From: Bin87 sp965217175
GTDB lineage: Bacteria; Chloroflexota; Dehalococcoidia; Lucifugimonadales; UBA3495
Direction: 5' to 3'
DNA: 64,000 nt
NCBI GenBank assembly: GCA_965217175.1
Contig: OZ244251.1
Span: 1,426,001 to 1,490,000 of the forward strand
This document shows positions 8,831 through 18,700 of this stretch, piece after piece; positions within the stretch are counted from its first letter, which is position 1, and every line of letters starts with the position of its first letter. The notes beneath the pieces were generated by a model that saw only the letters and a program-made list of their open reading frames with translations, made no database searches and had not been told where the DNA came from. A program made the position numbers and the translations under genes.

Positions 8831-9292
8831 ATGGCGCTGCTGCCCGACCAACCCGACGCGCTCTACGGCGACGTCATCATGGATCACTACCGGCGTCCCC
8901 GACACCGGTGTCGCATGGAATCTCCGGACGCGGAGGCCGAAGAGTTCAACCCGTTCTGCGGCGACCGGGCCAACATTCAACTGCAGCTGGCCGCGCCAGC
9001 CGGCCAACCATTGGTCATTGACCGCGTGAGTGCGATGGCCGAAGGATGCAGCATTATCCAGGCGTCGGCGTCGTTGCTGGCCGAGAACCTGTCCGGGCGT
9101 ACGGTGGAAGGCGCCTCCGACGTATCCCAATTGTTTCGCGACATGATGCAGGGAAAACCATTGCCACCGGTGGCAATGGTGGAGTTGGGCGAACTGAGCG
9201 CCCTGGAAGTGGTTCGGCAGTATCCGGTTCGGATCAAATGCGCCCTGCTGCCTTGGGTTGCGCTGGAAGACGGACTCAGGCAGCTTCGGTAG
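8831..9292 (+). CDS. Second SufU-like protein
   Basis: This 153-residue paralogue of the upstream sufU keeps all ligand positions (FNPFCGDRANIQLQL, AEGCSIIQASASLL, RIKCALLPWVALEDGL) but diverges elsewhere. The ATG at 8831 is preferred over the earlier in-frame start at 8732, which would overlap sufU by 70 bases and add a basic tail not seen in the family. It is the last gene of the suf run. Retained cysteines suggest it still binds zinc or a cluster; whether it is a second acceptor or a carrier is inference. Confidence 0.85.
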   Translation: MALLPDQPDALYGDVIMDHYRRPRHRCRMESPDAEAEEFNPFCGDRANIQLQLAAPAGQPLVIDRVSAMAEGCSIIQASASLLAENLSGRTVEGASDVSQLFRDMMQGKPLPPVAMVELGELSALEVVRQYPVRIKCALLPWVALEDGLRQLR

Positions 9293-9348
9293 GAACTGCC
9301 CGCAGACACCGTCGGAGGAAAATCCGCGCAGTTCGCGGCGGTGTTGGA

Positions 9349-9849
9349 TTACTTACCCTGCAGGCCGCGCAGGTAGGCGATGTGTCCCAAATGCTGATAC
9401 ATTTCGCCGATGATCTGCCGAAACATGGTGCCCAGCGACATTTCGGGTCGGCGTTCGCGTGGGACGGTTTCCATGTTGGTGGGAGACAGGGTGTTGAGGT
9501 ACGCCAGGGTGGCGGCCCGAACCGCCGCTCGGTAATCCAGAAACTGCGACAGATCCAACCGCGGGAAGTTGTTGACCTGGTCGGCGGTGTGGCCGAATCC
9601 GTTATCTCGAGTGGGCAGCCCGAATTTTTCGTTCCAGGCCCCCGACTCCCAGAGTTCGGGTTGAAACTGGGCGAAAAATTGAACCCACATGTCCTCGACG
9701 CGGACCATGTGCCACAGGATCCAGCCGATTGAATTGGCGTCGGCGGCAGGTTGCCAGGCCAACTCAGCAGGGGTCAGTCCGTCCAGCGCCTCCAGCAGGT
9801 ACCCGTTTTCGTGTTCCAGCGCGTCGGTGATGAATTCGTTCAGAGTCAA
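9349..9849 (-). CDS. DinB-like four-helix protein
   Basis: The frame is a DinB/YfiT-type four-helix bundle of about 166 residues. Candidate metal histidines are in WILWHMVRVEDMW and GEMYQHLGHIAYLRGL. The TTG at 9849, with GGAG 8 bases upstream, gives MTLNEFITDALEHENG. The frame is open up to 9924, but that extension overlaps the end of the ferritin gene. DinB-superfamily proteins include metal-dependent thiol transferases and many of unknown role; the exact activity is not visible. It follows ferritin on the same strand. Confidence 0.75.
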   Translation of the reverse strand: MTLNEFITDALEHENGYLLEALDGLTPAELAWQPAADANSIGWILWHMVRVEDMWVQFFAQFQPELWESGAWNEKFGLPTRDNGFGHTADQVNNFPRLDLSQFLDYRAAVRAATLAYLNTLSPTNMETVPRERRPEMSLGTMFRQIIGEMYQHLGHIAYLRGLQGK

Positions 9850-9901
9850 GATGACATCTCCGGAGCAGGGTTGAGGAATTGTGACGTGGTTGCGCGAGGG
9901 A

Positions 9902-10408
9902 TCAGGCGGGGGTTGCCGCCGCACGAGAACCCATCTCCCGGTCCAACAGCAGCAATGCGTCGCTGCGTCCGTTCACCATCCGCAGCGATGCGATCACGTC
10001 CCGCACCGTTTTTTCTTCTTCGACCTGCTCGTTGATGAACCACTGGAGCATTACCTGAGTGGCGTAGTCTCCCTCGGTAACCGCCACGCGATACAGGTCG
10101 TTGATAAGGGCGGAAACGTGCTGTTCGTGCGCGAGCGTTTCTTGCATAATATGATCCACCGAATCGAATTCAACGGGTGGTTGCTGGATGGGTAGCAAAG
10201 CGACGCGGCCGTCCCGATCTTCGATATAGTCCACGAGCCGGATGGCATGGTTGTATTCTTCGTGGCTCTGTATGCGCATCCAATGGGCGAATCCGGGCAG
10301 GTCGGAGGCGTCGCAAAAAATGGACATGGAGAGATACAGGTAGGAAGAATAGAACTCGGCGTTGATGTGATGGTTGATTGAATCGCGCATGGCGTCGCTA
10401 ATGGCCAT
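9902..10408 (-). CDS. ftnA: Ferritin
   Basis: A 168-residue non-haem ferritin starting MAISDAMRDSINHHINAEF, with a CAGGAGATT ribosome site. Ferroxidase-type residues are visible in INAEFYSSYLYLSM, IQSHEEYNHAIRLVDYI and the later QWFINEQVEEEKTV helix. Ferritins oxidise Fe(II) and store it in a 24-subunit shell, which fits its position next to the iron-hungry suf operon. Length matches bacterial FtnA. An open frame continues upstream to 10498, but the family start is at 10408. Confidence 0.9.
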   Translation of the reverse strand: MAISDAMRDSINHHINAEFYSSYLYLSMSIFCDASDLPGFAHWMRIQSHEEYNHAIRLVDYIEDRDGRVALLPIQQPPVEFDSVDHIMQETLAHEQHVSALINDLYRVAVTEGDYATQVMLQWFINEQVEEEKTVRDVIASLRMVNGRSDALLLLDREMGSRAAATPA

Positions 10409-10466
10409 GTGAATCTCCTGAATTGTGGCTTGGACGTAGCGGGAACGTGGTGCGGGATAGCAGGAG

Positions 10467-11261
10467 TCAGCTTTGGAGAAAACCTGCCACGGAGTCAAAG
10501 AAAGCGTCGGGCCGCTCCAGTTGAGGGATGTGGCCGCACTCTGGAATTACCGTGAGGGTGGCGTCGGGAAGCAGGTCGCGAAAGGCAGCGCCGTATGCCG
10601 GCGGGATTACCTGATCGGAATCACCCCATAGCACGAGGGTCGGCATGGTGATGCGATGGGAGCGCTTGGTCAAACCGCGCTCAGGGATAGGCCAGGTGAA
10701 CTTGGCGACGGACTGTAAAGTCTGCAACCGGTCCAGCGTGTGTTCCATGCGTTCTTCGATGCCTTCGGGTTGTGCGACGTAGGCATGCGCGAGGTCGCTT
10801 TCGGGGTCGAACCACAGCATTTCTCGGCGTTCGTCGGGCGTTAGGATGAAGAAATCGGCGACCGGGTTGTCGTCCAGCCAGAGCCCCAGAGAATTGACCA
10901 ATACCAGGCGTGAAACCCGTTCCGGTCGGTGGGCTGCCAGTTCTGCCGCGCAGAATCCTCCGTACGAATGGCCTACCACGAAACAATTATCTATGCCGAG
11001 TGCATCCAGCAACTCTTCGTAAAATTGCACCAGGTCCCAAAGGTCATCCAGATGGTTCAAGCCGGTTGACTCGGCAACGCCCGGGTGGGCTGGAGCATAA
11101 ATGTGGTAATGCTGAGCCAGGCGGTCGAGATAATCGGGCCAACCCACGTAGCCGCCGGCTCCGTGCAGGAAGACCAGCGGATGACCGGAGCCACCCTCGG
11201 CAACCTGTACATTGAACATACCGCCGCGGACGGAGACCATCCGCTCACTGTGCGCAACCAT
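10467..11261 (-). CDS. Alpha/beta hydrolase
   Basis: This 264-residue protein has an alpha/beta hydrolase catalytic triad: the nucleophile in GHSYGGF at about residue 97, the acid in LWGDSDQVIP near 213 and the histidine in PECGHIPQLERP near 242. An oxyanion HGAGG motif lies near residue 35. It resembles C-C hydrolases and haloperoxidase-like esterases, but the substrate cannot be assigned. It ends about 60 bases upstream of ferritin on the same strand. No signal peptide is visible. Confidence 0.85.
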   Translation of the reverse strand: MVAHSERMVSVRGGMFNVQVAEGGSGHPLVFLHGAGGYVGWPDYLDRLAQHYHIYAPAHPGVAESTGLNHLDDLWDLVQFYEELLDALGIDNCFVVGHSYGGFCAAELAAHRPERVSRLVLVNSLGLWLDDNPVADFFILTPDERREMLWFDPESDLAHAYVAQPEGIEERMEHTLDRLQTLQSVAKFTWPIPERGLTKRSHRITMPTLVLWGDSDQVIPPAYGAAFRDLLPDATLTVIPECGHIPQLERPDAFFDSVAGFLQS

Positions 11262-11482
11262 CGGGGTGTCACCTCTGAAATATTAGAAAAGGATCGCTCA
11301 GGCGCCGGGAATGTCAGCAGTAAACCGGCCCCAAATCGTGCAATACGATACCACAAAAACCGAGAATTCGGGTTTGTCTACTGAGCCCGGCGAACTGCCG
11401 ACACGCCCATAGATTGATCCTGATTCTACGATTGCAAAACTTCATCAGGACCAAGAACGGGAAATACGACACGCTGGTATAT

Positions 11483-11512
11483 TTGACACATGAATTTTTA
11501 GCAACTTATAAT
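11483..11512 (+). promoter_or_regulatory. Consensus promoter upstream of candidate RNA and pyrG
   Basis: TTGACA (11483-11488) and TATAAT (11507-11512), both perfect, are separated by 18 bases. This is the best sigma-70 promoter in the window. Its start point near 11519 falls at the 5' end of a structured segment, not at a protein start. Confidence 0.7.
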
Positions 11513-11518
11513 GTATGC

Positions 11519-11625
11519 AACGGGGAGCGTGGATACGGCGCATTCTTCAATGAATGCGGGGAAAGGATTCCCAAGGTCCGTAACCGGCAATGCAACGCAT
11601 GCTCTCTCGTCGTTTTCCTTTTTAG
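11519..11625 (+). ncRNA. Candidate structured RNA (three-way junction) before pyrG
   Basis: Starting at the predicted transcription start, about 107 bases fold by eye into a closed three-way junction. Bases 11520-11531 pair with 11598-11610 (12 pairs, one bulge). An inner helix 11531/11532-11538 pairs with 11578-11585, with one mismatch. Two adjacent hairpins lie inside: 11539-11545 with 11552-11558, and 11559-11563 with 11568-11572 around an AGGA loop. A U-rich run CGTTTTCCTTTTT follows the outer helix like an intrinsic terminator. I do not recognise 6S, SRP, RNase P or a known riboswitch motif. It could be an independent small RNA or an attenuating leader of pyrG. Confidence 0.45.
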
Positions 11626-11738
11626 TTATGTGCTCTTCCTAATGACGCAGGTTGATGGCCCAAGGCTTGGTGTGTCTTTGATAAACCGCCTCGCCCCGGC
11701 CACGGCATAACCCCATCCGGCAGGTACGCCAGGAAATT

Positions 11739-13385
11739 ATGCCCACCAAGTTTATCTTTGTTACCGGGGGCGTGGTCAGCTCCATTGGAAAAGGCATCTG
11801 TGTTGCCTCTATAGGCCGCATCCTGAAAAGTCAGGGTCTCGCGGTAACAGTGATCAAGCTGGACCCATATCTGAACGTCGACCCGGGGACCATGTCTCCT
11901 TATCAACACGGTGAGGTGTTCGTAACCAAGGACGGCGGTGAAACCGACTTGGATCTGGGTCACTACGAGCGGTTCATAGACGTGGAACTGACGCGGGACA
12001 GCAACGTTACCGCCGGTCAGACCTACCTGACGCTGATCACCAGGGAGCGCCGGGGCGATTTTCTGGGTGGCACCATTCAAACGGTCCCGCACCTTACCAA
12101 CGAGATCAAGGCCAGGCTCATTGGACTGGCCGAAAAGTCGGCAGCCGACGTGGTGGTGGTTGAAGTTGGGGGAACCGTCGGCGACATCGAAGGGTTGCCA
12201 TTCCTGGAAGCCATCCGGCAGATGCGGAACGAGGTGGGTCGCGACAACGTATTCTATGTGCACCTGACTTTGTTGCCTTACATCATGGCGTCGGAGGAAC
12301 TGAAAACCAAACCGACCCAGCACAGCGTCAAGGAACTGCGCAGCATCGGAATTCAACCCGATGCATTGATTTGCCGCAGCGATTCCGAGATTTCCCACGG
12401 CATAAGGGACAAACTTTCGTTGTTCTGCGACGTTGATTCACAAGCGATATTCCCCATGCCCACCGTGAAGAACGTTTACGAAGTGCCTTTGATCATGGAG
12501 GAGTCCGGAGTCGGCCGCATCCTTTCCCAGGCGTTAGGGCTGAGCGGGCATTGCCAACTGGACGACTGGAGTCGGCTGGTGGACCAGATGAACGCGGCGG
12601 ACGGAGAGGTGCCCATCGCCATTGTGGGTAAATACGTGGAGTACCCCGATTCGTACATGTCAGTGCGCGAAGCGTTGCGACACGCCGCTGCATCCTGCGG
12701 GGTGCGCGCCGACGTGCGGTGGGTTCATTCGGAGGCGGTGGAGCGCGACGGCCCCGATCATCATCTGAAGGACGTGTGCGGTATAGTGGTGCCGGGAGGC
12801 TTTGGCCCAAGGGGCGTAGAGGGGATGGTGGATACCAGCCGCTACGCACGGGCAAAAGGAGTTCCCTATCTCGGCCTGTGCCTGGGTATGCAGGTGATGA
12901 TAATCGACTGGGCGCGGAATGTTACGGGACTGACCGGAGCTAATTCATCGGAACTCGATCCGGATTGCAGGCAGCCGGTCATTGATATCATGCTGGGGCA
13001 AAAGGGCGTTACCGACATGGGTGGCACCATGCGGTTGGGGCAATATCCCTGCCGACCGCAGAGCAACACGAGAATGGCGCAAGCGTATGCAGCGCCGGAA
13101 GTAATGGAACGGCATCGTCACCGCTACGAAGTGAACAACAAATACCGGGAATCACTGGAAGCATCGGGCATGATAATGAGCGGATTGTCACCTGATGGGG
13201 AATTGGTTGAAACGGCGGAAATCCCTGACCACCCCTTTATGGTGGGAGTGCAGTTTCACCCGGAATTTCAGTCCCGGCCCAATCGTCCGCACCCGCTGTT
13301 CAGCGCACTGGTTGGACAGGCGTGCGACATTGTCAGGGAAGGAAAGCAATTGCCTTTCCGTCGGTCTGGCTGGTGGACTTTTTAG
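11739..13385 (+). CDS. pyrG: CTP synthase
   Basis: The 548-residue enzyme converts UTP to CTP using ATP and glutamine. The N-terminal synthetase domain opens KFIFVTGGVVSSIGKGI with its P-loop, followed by KLDPYLNVDPGTMSPYQHGE. The C-terminal class I glutaminase domain has the nucleophile in YLGLCLGMQ near residue 385 and the His-x-Glu in VQFHPEF near 510. Length and domain order are typical. AGGAAATT precedes the ATG. It is followed by transaldolase and rho on the same strand. Confidence 0.97.
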   Translation: MPTKFIFVTGGVVSSIGKGICVASIGRILKSQGLAVTVIKLDPYLNVDPGTMSPYQHGEVFVTKDGGETDLDLGHYERFIDVELTRDSNVTAGQTYLTLITRERRGDFLGGTIQTVPHLTNEIKARLIGLAEKSAADVVVVEVGGTVGDIEGLPFLEAIRQMRNEVGRDNVFYVHLTLLPYIMASEELKTKPTQHSVKELRSIGIQPDALICRSDSEISHGIRDKLSLFCDVDSQAIFPMPTVKNVYEVPLIMEESGVGRILSQALGLSGHCQLDDWSRLVDQMNAADGEVPIAIVGKYVEYPDSYMSVREALRHAAASCGVRADVRWVHSEAVERDGPDHHLKDVCGIVVPGGFGPRGVEGMVDTSRYARAKGVPYLGLCLGMQVMIIDWARNVTGLTGANSSELDPDCRQPVIDIMLGQKGVTDMGGTMRLGQYPCRPQSNTRMAQAYAAPEVMERHRHRYEVNNKYRESLEASGMIMSGLSPDGELVETAEIPDHPFMVGVQFHPEFQSRPNRPHPLFSALVGQACDIVREGKQLPFRRSGWWTF

Positions 13386-13532
13386 TTGGTCTGCTCGCCG
13401 GGCGCGGCGTGATCCAACAAGACCGGCAGGGACATTGATTCTCTGCGGTCACTCAACACAGGCGGCATTCGTGCAATCGCCGTTCGCAACGGACACGGCA
13501 ACCGCGTCAATCGCCCGCAGGAGGACGAAACA

Positions 13533-14192
13533 GTGAAGCTGTTTCTCGACACGGCCAACATCGAAGAGATTCGGCGAGGCGCCGAGCTGGGAGTGATCAG
13601 CGGTGTGACCACCAATCCATCACTGGCGGCCAAAGAAGGCATCGGCGGTTCGGCCGGCTACCGCGCCGCGGTTCAGGAGATCGCCGACATCATCGACGGC
13701 CCCATCTCGGTGGAAGTGGTCAGCACTGATGCGGACGGAATGATCGCCGAAGGCCGCGATATCGCCGAGTGGATACCCAATCCCTGGGTGAAAATTCCCA
13801 GTACCGAAGAGGGTTTCAAGGCGATCAGCGCACTGGCCCGCGACGGCATAAAAATCAACCAGACGCTGGTGTTCTCGGTAAACCAGGCCCTGCTGGGCGC
13901 CAACGCCGGCAGCACGGTGGTGAGCCCGTTCGTGGGGCGGCTGGACGATATTGGCCACGACGGTATCGGACTGGTGGGCAACATCGTTGATGTTTACCGA
14001 GAGCAGGCGATAGAAACAATGGTGATGGCAGCAAGTATCAGGGGTCCCCGCCATTGCCAACTGGCCGCCGAAATCGGCGCCGATATCTCCACAGTTCCTT
14101 ATGGGGTGCTGATGCAAATGATGAAGCACCCGTTGACCGACGCCGGTTTGTCGCAGTTTCTGCAAGACTGGCAAAAAGCATCCGGAGGCTGA
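13533..14192 (+). CDS. tal: Transaldolase, small TalC/Fsa-like type
   Basis: A 219-residue single-barrel protein with the family start MKLFLDTANIEEIRRGAELG, the GVTTNPSL motif and the Schiff-base lysine in WVKIPSTEEG near residue 86. This subfamily acts as transaldolase in the pentose phosphate pathway or as fructose-6-phosphate aldolase; sequence alone does not separate the two here. The start is GTG with an AGGAGG 8 bases upstream. It ends 2 bases before the rho ATG, so the pair is probably co-translated. Confidence 0.9.
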   Translation: MKLFLDTANIEEIRRGAELGVISGVTTNPSLAAKEGIGGSAGYRAAVQEIADIIDGPISVEVVSTDADGMIAEGRDIAEWIPNPWVKIPSTEEGFKAISALARDGIKINQTLVFSVNQALLGANAGSTVVSPFVGRLDDIGHDGIGLVGNIVDVYREQAIETMVMAASIRGPRHCQLAAEIGADISTVPYGVLMQMMKHPLTDAGLSQFLQDWQKASGG

Positions 14193-14194
14193 CA

Positions 14195-15637
14195 ATGGTC
14201 CGCGCTCGTCCTGTATCTACGGCTACCCGCCGACGCCGTCGTCCCGCAAACGCTGACGATGGAGCTGGCGCCGTTGCCGTCGCTGATCCAACCCAAGATG
14301 GCGATCTCGATGGTCGCAATTATGCCAACGAGGCGGTCGTACCCATTCCAGACCGCCAGATAGATATCGCCGACCTGACCGCCATGTCGTTTGACGATTT
14401 GATCCAACTGGCGCCCGCCGTGGGTGTGAATGGCGACGTTCCGCTGGACGAACTTACTCGCGATGCCCTGTTCCAGAGGGTGCGGCAGGCAGCCGCGCAG
14501 CGGAACATGCTGGTTGCATCTGGCGTGCTGGAGGTGATGGATGCAGGACATGGCCTGCTGCGTTCCCTGCAATACCCGCCGGTCACCGGTGACGTCTTTG
14601 TGGGCCAGGCGCAGATCCGGCGATTTAACCTGAAATCCGGCGACACCGTAACCGCCGTAGTGCGACCGCCGAAAGAGGGAGAGCGGCGCTACGGGCTAAC
14701 GCGCGTTTCGACCATCAACCTCCTTGATCCCGAGCTGCAGAAGGCGGGCTCGCGGCGTATTTTCGAATCGTTGACGCCCATATTCCCTGACGACCATATC
14801 GTGCTGGAACACGAGACCGGGGGTCTGTCCTCGCGAATGATCGACCTGTTTGCGCCGATCGGGTTGGGGCAACGCGGGTTGGTGGTTTCGCCGCCCAAGG
14901 CTGGCAAGACGACGGTGCTGCGCCAGATTGCGGCGGCAATCACGGAGAACCGGCCCGAAGTGATCTTGATGGTGGTGTTGATCGGTGAGCGGCCCGAAGA
15001 GGTTACCGAAATGCGCCGCGCCGTGCACGGCGAAGTTTTTGCATCCACGTTCGACGAATCGGTGGAAGAGCAATGCCGGGTGGCCGAGCTGTCGGTGGAG
15101 CGGGCCAAGCGTATGGTAGAGACCGGGTGCGACGTGGTTATCCTGCTGGACAGCATCACGCGGCTGACGCGGGCCTACAACCTGGCGCTACCCACCTCGG
15201 GGCGCACGCTGTCGGGCGGTATTGACCCGGCGGCGCTGTACCCGGCCAAGCGGTTCATCGGAGCGGCCCGCAACCTGGAAGAAGGCGGCTCGCTGACCAT
15301 CATCGCGACGTGCCTGCTGGATACCGGAAGCCGGATGGACGAGGTGATTTACGAAGAGTTCAAGGGCACCGGCAACATGGAACTGCACCTGGACCGGCGG
15401 CTGGCCGACCAGCGTTACTTCCCCGCCATCGACGTGGTGCGCAGCGGAACCCGCCGCGAGGAGTTGCTGTACGATACGGAGGCGATGGCGCAGGTGTGGC
15501 TGCTGAGGCGCATGGTTACGCTGGCCTCCAGCGGCGACCAGGCCTCCAGCGGCGATGCCACCAAGCGAGTGCTGGAACGGCTGGCCCGTACCCGCACCAA
15601 CTCCGAGTTCCTGACCAACCTGACGAAGGACGCCTGA
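14195..15637 (+). CDS. rho: Transcription termination factor Rho
   Basis: The 480-residue helicase begins MVRARPVSTATRRRRR with GGAGGCTGACA upstream; the longer open frame from 14054 lies inside transaldolase and is rejected. A disordered basic/acidic N-terminus of about 65 residues precedes the Rho N-terminal helix domain, an RNA-binding cold-shock-like domain (SLQYPPVTGDVFVGQAQIR), Walker A SPPKAGKTTVLRQIA near 235 and the Q/R-loop segment RLTRAYNLALPTSGRTLSGG. It releases RNA polymerase at rut-dependent terminators. Confidence 0.95.
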   Translation: MVRARPVSTATRRRRRPANADDGAGAVAVADPTQDGDLDGRNYANEAVVPIPDRQIDIADLTAMSFDDLIQLAPAVGVNGDVPLDELTRDALFQRVRQAAAQRNMLVASGVLEVMDAGHGLLRSLQYPPVTGDVFVGQAQIRRFNLKSGDTVTAVVRPPKEGERRYGLTRVSTINLLDPELQKAGSRRIFESLTPIFPDDHIVLEHETGGLSSRMIDLFAPIGLGQRGLVVSPPKAGKTTVLRQIAAAITENRPEVILMVVLIGERPEEVTEMRRAVHGEVFASTFDESVEEQCRVAELSVERAKRMVETGCDVVILLDSITRLTRAYNLALPTSGRTLSGGIDPAALYPAKRFIGAARNLEEGGSLTIIATCLLDTGSRMDEVIYEEFKGTGNMELHLDRRLADQRYFPAIDVVRSGTRREELLYDTEAMAQVWLLRRMVTLASSGDQASSGDATKRVLERLARTRTNSEFLTNLTKDA

Positions 15638-15669
15638 CCCGGCGTTACATTCTCACCGGTCCTGATGTT

Positions 15670-15702
15670 GGGAGGCGAATCTGCATTCGCCTCCCATTTT
15701 TT
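15670..15702 (+). terminator. Intrinsic terminator after rho
   Basis: An 11-bp perfect stem (GGGAGGCGAAT with ATTCGCCTCCC) closes a 4-base loop and is followed by ATTTTTT. It ends the pyrG-tal-rho run and faces the convergent surface-protein gene. Confidence 0.85.
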
Positions 15703-15750
15703 ACGCCCGTTTTACACGCCATTAGGGATCAGCGTGATCCGGCAGGTGTG

Positions 15751-18700
15751 TTAGGCGGCGGCCCGCCGGCGGAGGATCAACACCACGACTACCAGCGCAA
15801 CGATCAGGGCCAGGACGACAGCCAGGCCGACGCTCAACACCAGGGTCGCAGAACCGAAGATGCTCTGGTTCTGTTCGGCGCCGGTGTCGGACTGCCGGGC
15901 CGGACGGTCCCTGATATCGGGATCGAGGGTGGGTTGCAGTTGCGCCACCACGGTTTGGCGCACTTCCTCGGCGTCGACGGTTTGCTCCGGCGTTACCGTC
16001 GGGAAAGGCGTGGGCGGTTCCGTGGGGGGCACGGGAGTATCCGTCGGCGGCACGGGGGTGTCCGTCGGTGGGATGGGCGTGTCGGTGGGCAAGGGTGTGT
16101 TGGTTGGAACGGGTGTGTCGGTAGGAACCGGCGTGTTGGTTGGCAGCGGCGTGTTGGTTGGGACCGGCGTGGGGGTTTGGTACGGTTCCGGTTGGAGAAT
16201 CACAGTGAAGAATACGCCGGCGACTCTTGCGCCTTGCGAGTCGTTAACTTGCAAGGTGGCAGGCTGGCCGCTTGACGTGGCAAAGGTCCGGTGATAATCC
16301 ACCGGTATCACCGTGATGCCGGTTTGATTGCCGGCGTCGTCGGTCGTGAACTCGACCACTTCCAGTCGGTCATCGATCTTGATCGCATAGCGAACAAAGC
16401 CCTCCAGGCCCGTGACCGTATAGCGGAACGGATTGCCGATTTTCAGTTCTTTGGGGATGACGGCGAGTTCCGCCGGCGTGACCCTTAGGTCGAAACCCCG
16501 GATGAGATTGCGGAACGAATAATCGCCGATTCGAACCTCGATGTCCAATCGATCTCCGGAGTTCAAGTTGCGGCGAATGGTGACCTTTTGAGTCCAGGAA
16601 CCGCTGGAGGATTCTATCCTGGCCTCGCGTCGGTCGTTGACAAAAACTTCGATTTCTTCCCGGTTGTAGTCATCGTGATAGATGGGGAAGTTCTGGCCGG
16701 TGATGGTGATCTCGCCGCCACGGGAGACACTGCCCTCGGCGGGATCGATGGTGATTGTGGGTACGGCGACGTTCACTTCGGTGCTGGCGACCACGCCGGC
16801 GCTGTCCTCGATTTCCAGCTCCTCGGTGCCGTCGGAGTCCAGAGCCATGCGGATGAGTTGATCGGAAAGGGTTCCGTCGCGGTTGATGGCAATCACGCTG
16901 CCGGTGAAACGCCCGTTGCTGGGCACCTGCGGGTACTCGTCGGAGCGGTAAATATCCCCGCCCTGCAAAAACGCCAGTTCGATGTCGTCAATTCGTACGG
17001 AGCGGACTTCGGTGCCGGCAAGGCCATCCACCTGGACCAGGAACGATTGCCCGAGGATCAGCCCGGCGGGCCGCAGGCCGGTGACTTCCAGCTCTAGCGA
17101 ACCTACGGTGATGTTGGCGTTGGCCCGTTGCGCGCCTGGTTGGCCTTGATTTACGAATACCGCGATCTGTACGTTGCCCGACTCGCCGGGCGGCAGGGTG
17201 ACGACCAGGTCGTCGCCTCTCAAATCCCATTCACTGTCGGCAAGCGCTCGGCCGCCGACATAAATATCAATGTCGGCGGCCGAAATGCTGCCGCCGCCGA
17301 TGAGGGTAATGCGGACGTCCTCGCCGGGAGTGAATTCCTGGCCAGCGTCGCCGGTTACCTGGATGCCGAATTTGACCGACATGGAGACGGGCATTTCGTT
17401 GCGGGTGCCGCCGCCGTCCACGGCGCAGACCTGGTAGGCGCCGGCGGAATCGAACGCGGAATCGTCGACGACGATCGGGATGGAGAAACTGCCCCGGTCG
17501 TTCGCGTTTTTGGTCCCGATCTCGTCCCAACCGGAACTGCCAGCGTCGGTGCAGGCTACCTCGGAATCCCCTGACCTGGCATATAGCCGGACGGTGAGGT
17601 TGTTGCCGAAGCCGGTGCCGGTGAAGGTGATGGTTTCACCGTAGGCGACCTCGCGGCGGTCGCTGCCGGTGCCGGCGATGTCCAGCGTGGCCGCCACGTC
17701 GATAATTTCGGTGAAGAGGGTGCTATCATCCCACTGGATGGTTATCTCGTAGCCTTCGCCGTTTTCAGACGGGCGGCTGGGAAGTTGTATGTCTTCCAGC
17801 ACGATGCTCGCGGGAAGGCCGGAGCGGTCGCACACGCCGAGGGCGTTCTGGCTGGACGGCCCCCAGGCCTGGCATCCGGGAAGCTCGATTTCGTGGGTGC
17901 CGTCTTCGGCTTCGTTGTAGTCGGCCCAATCGGGTTCGAAGCGCCCGCCGGCCCTGATGATGACATCCACCTTGTCGAAATCGTCAGGTACGCCGATGTC
18001 CTCGTGGAGGGTGATGGTGAGTTCGGACGTGAGGGCGCCTGGGCCGCAATTGGCCGGGGCGAAGGAGAGGGTGAGGTCAACCGTGTCGCCGGGCGTGGTG
18101 CTGTCGTCCTGGTCGATGGCGAGGGCGGTGCATTCTGCTGCTGCGCCCACGGTGATGGTGAACGTTCCAGGAGTGGATTTGGGCGGCGCGCCGTCGTCCG
18201 TGACTGTAACCTTGACGGTGATTGCCCCTTCATTTCCTGCCTGGGGAGTACCGCTGAAGGTACGGGTGGCATTGTTGAACCGGAGCCAGGATGGGAGCGC
18301 GCTATCATTGCCCAAAGTGGCGGAGTAGGTGACAGTGTTTCCGTCCGAGTCGGTAACGACATCGAATTGGTAGCTAAACCGTGTGCCAGCGGTGGCAGTC
18401 TGGTCCGCGAGTGTCGGTGTGGGCGGCGGTTGGTTTTCGGTTACGGCGCCGGTGGTATCGCTCATCGCCGATTTGCCGGCGGCTTCGGCATCGGTGTAGG
18501 TTACCGTGGCGCGCAACTGTTTGTCGTCGTCGTTGGATACCGGGGTGTAGGCAGCGGCAGTGGCGCCGCTGATGTCCGCCCAGGCAACAGTACCGTCGGG
18601 AGTGGATTCCCATTTCCAGACGTGGTTGGTTTCACCGCCGTCAGGATCGGATAACGTGGCGGTGATTTCTACGCCGACTTTCGGGGCGGTGGCGGGTGCC

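Noticed and set aside
11414..11710. A 98-codon plus-strand ORF upstream of pyrG
   Set aside because: It spans the perfect promoter and the structured segment, has no ribosome site and its sequence is not protein-like; the RNA explanation fits better.
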